A stretch of DNA of 31,626 bases from Clostridia bacterium (lineage in GTDB: Bacteria > Bacillota > Clostridia > Christensenellales > UBA1242). Positions 30,377 through 31,626 of the stretch are shown here, piece after piece (positions within the stretch are counted from its first letter, which is position 1; every line of letters starts with the position of its first letter). A model generated the notes under the pieces. The model made no database searches. It saw only the letters and a list, made by a program, of their open reading frames with translations, and was not told the DNA's origin. Location: NCBI GenBank assembly GCA_017456465.1, contig JAFTJJ010000060.1, positions 1 through 31,626 on the forward strand, given 5' to 3'. The translations under genes and the position numbers were made by a program.

Positions 30377-30530
30377 CTTAAGGATTCAACTGGTGCAACA
30401 GTAACAGCTCCAATTATTGAAGTTGAAGGATTTACACACACAACAAATTCAGAGCTTCTTGCAAAAGAAACAGGAATAGTTCTTGCAAATGGAACACTTG
30501 TCCTTGAAGTTTACTACACAAGAAATTCTT
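30297..30530 (+). repeat. YTRN module split by the in-frame stop
   Basis: The opening strand (IGYTVKYYFEELGKDTYAVD) and the closing strand (LVLEVYYTRN, near 30501-30530) flank the TAA at 30374. Read through, the module has the usual spacing, with GATVTAPIIEVEGFTHTT in the middle, so nothing is missing except the one codon. Confidence 0.85.
30374..30376 (+). other. Single in-frame TAA interrupting the giant ORF
   Basis: The codons read AAC TCT TAA CTT AAG. The frame before and after encodes the two halves of one YTRN module: the opening KYYFEELGKDTYAVDES, then GATVTAPIIEVEGFTHTT and LVLEVYYTRN. No frame change is needed, so one base substitution explains it (for example CAA Gln, AAA Lys or GAA Glu to TAA). 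It is the only stop in 10,541 codons, and TAG and TGA are absent in frame, which argues against a recoded stop. The next base is C and no known readthrough motif follows. Confidence 0.95.
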
Positions 30531-31169
30531 ACACATTAACATATAAGAATGGATATGATGCAACGGGTGACACAACAACATCTGTTGAATATCAAGAAGA
30601 AGTGGTACTTAAGGCTTCTGACACATACTCAAGAACCGGTTACACATTCAAAGAGTGGATTGTTGACGGTGCAACAGTAAGCAACAATGCATTCACAATG
30701 CCAGCGAAAGCAGTAACAGTTACTGCAGATTGGACAATCAACAAGTACACTGTAACATACTACAATGGTTATGAAGATGCTGCAGTTGGAACAGACGAAT
30801 ATGATTATAATGCGGAAGTTACAATCAGAGCAGACTTCACAAGAACTGGCTATACATTCGCTGGATGGACATATGATCCGGCAGTAACAGTAACGGGTGG
30901 CAAGTTCAACATGCCAGCAGAAGATGTAACAATTACTGCAACATGGACAATTAACGAATACAAAGTAACATACTACAATGGTTATGAAGAAGATGCTAAG
31001 TATACTGACACTTATGACTATAAGGCAGAAGTTGCTGTTAGAGCAGACTTCACAAGAAATGGTTACACATTCGCTGGATGGACATATAATCCAACAGTTA
31101 GTGTTGCAAATGGCAAGTTCAACATGCCAGCAGAAGATGTAACAATTACTGCAACATGGACAAGAAATA
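30531..31169 (+). repeat. Three tandem InlB B-repeats downstream of the stop
   Basis: Cores are YTFKEW, YTFAGW and YTFAGW. All three start Y.(L/V)TY.NGY and have FTMPA or FNMPA before the closing W. The second and third share FNMPAEDVTITATWT, and their DNA is identical over 52 bases (30899-30950 and 31112-31163), exactly 213 bases or 71 codons apart. Confidence 0.9.
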
Positions 31170-31433
31170 CAATTGAGTGGGTTGATCCACAAACAAAGAC
31201 TGGTGTTTATGGAGATGATCATTCATGGCAACTAGCAACACCAAGCAATGGCTATGATGGAGAAACTTACACATATACATCAAGCAATCCAGCATTCGCA
31301 ATCAGTAATTCTGGTGTGATGACTGCTGCAAGCACACTTGCTGCAACAACAGTTGAAAAACCTTACGAATTCACAGTAACAGCAACAGCTTCAACTGGTG
31401 CAACAAAGACAATTTCTGTGAAGGTGACAATCA
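31170..31433 (+). repeat. Putative-Ig domain, copy 7
   Basis: It reads TGVYGDDHSWQLATPSNGYD, YTYTSSNPAFAISNSGVM, PYEFTVTATASTG and ISVKVTINKA. The YG...W....NG.....Y start matches copies 1, 4 and 6 of the Ig-like set. As with copies 1 and 2, an MBG unit follows at once. Confidence 0.75.
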
Positions 31434-31626
31434 ACAAAGCACAACTCACAGCAACTGTTGGTAATGTGACTGTTGATTATGATGAAGACACACAAGCCAC
31501 AATCAACACAGCAGGTGTGACATACACAGGATTTGTTAATGGCGAAGTTGAAACAAGTGTAATTATTGGTTCTCCAGTATATACAGTTGAGGGATCTTCT
31601 CCAAGAAATGTTGGTGAATATGATAT
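31434..31626 (+). repeat. Start of a third MBG-type array (cut by window edge)
   Basis: QLTATVGNVTVDYDEDTQAT opens like the YGX-type MBG units, followed by GVTYTGFVNGEVE and SSPRNVGEYDI, which correspond to the middle of an MBG unit. The window ends before the closing strand. Array length is unknown. Confidence 0.72.

Larger units (their letters stand above)
30377..31626 (+). pseudogene. In-frame continuation of the giant surface protein after the premature stop (3' end outside window)
   Basis: After TAA 30374-30376 the same frame stays open for 416 codons to the window edge and still encodes the same architecture. It completes the interrupted YTRN module (VYYTRN near 30512), then gives three InlB units (YTFKEW, YTFAGW, YTFAGW), an Ig-like domain and the start of an MBG unit. 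The first in-frame GTG (30602) and ATG (30698) both fall inside repeat domains. I see no ribosome binding site suited to either and no signal peptide, so an independent gene starting here is unlikely. I read it as the distal part of the upstream gene cut off by a nonsense change or a sequencing error. It could be annotated as a separate CDS by an automatic caller. Val codon choice differs from the part before the stop (more GTA, less GTG). Confidence 0.8.

Noticed and set aside
30374..30376. TAA read as a sense codon (alternative genetic code)
   Set aside because: Only one TAA occurs in over 10,500 codons; a recoded stop would appear much more often.
30374..30385. Programmed stop-codon readthrough
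   Set aside because: The bases after TAA do not match a known readthrough context and no obvious stem-loop follows; simple nonsense change or error is more likely.
30602..30700. GTG 30602 or ATG 30698 as the start of a second gene
   Set aside because: Both lie inside an InlB unit, lack a convincing ribosome binding site, and would give a protein without signal peptide.
30629..31222. Antisense open frame of 197 codons with periodic Cys motifs
   Set aside because: The period equals the 71-codon InlB repeat on the + strand, so it mirrors the sense coding and is not a real gene.
2..31626. Frameshifts or sequencing indels along the array
   Set aside because: Domain motifs stay in one frame from edge to edge; no module is completed in another frame.
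2..31626. CRISPR array or intergenic repeat elements
   Set aside because: The repeats are coding, degenerate, 70-100 codons long and in frame; there are no short identical repeats with regular spacers.

Overview
The whole window is one reading frame on the + strand (codons starting at positions 2, 5, 8, ...). It is open at the left edge, broken once by a TAA at 30374-30376, and then continues in the same frame and repeat style to the right edge. That is about 10,124 codons before the stop and 416 after it. I see no second gene, RNA gene, promoter, terminator, mobile element or CRISPR array. The true start, signal peptide and C-terminal cell-wall or membrane anchor all lie outside the window.

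The product is a giant modular surface protein built almost only from small beta-rich repeats: Listeria-Bacteroides/InlB B-repeats (core motif like GYTFAGW, about 45 copies, including divergent forms), a module ending in YYTRN (about 22 copies, MucBP-like by appearance), MBG/YDG-type repeats, Fn3-like domains, putative-Ig (He_PIG-like) domains and a small Cna_B-like module with a GTYEVWAS motif. It is rich in Thr, Ala, Gly, Val and Asp/Glu, and I find only about six cysteines, as expected for an exported protein. I infer a very long fibrous adhesin or stalk. Roughly 140 domains of 3-5 nm each would span about half a micrometre if fully extended.

Layout: 2-15709 mixes InlB repeats and YTRN modules. 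15710-19318 is a first composite block (Ig-like, six MBG units, Fn3-like, Cna_B-like). 19319-20299 returns to YTRN modules. 20300-22925 is a second Ig-like plus nine-unit MBG block. 22926-28278 holds a ten-domain cassette that appears twice in tandem with the same domain order. 28279-29311 is a partial third copy. 29312-30530 returns to YTRN modules and contains the stop. 30531-31169 has three InlB repeats, and from 31170 a third Ig-like to MBG block begins.

The organism cannot be named. The domain set and the AT-rich, ACA/GAA/AGA-biased coding are most typical of host-associated Bacillota (Clostridia-like gut bacteria). These repeat families also occur in spirochaetes, Bacteroidota, mollicute-related lineages and some gut archaea, so this is a weak inference.
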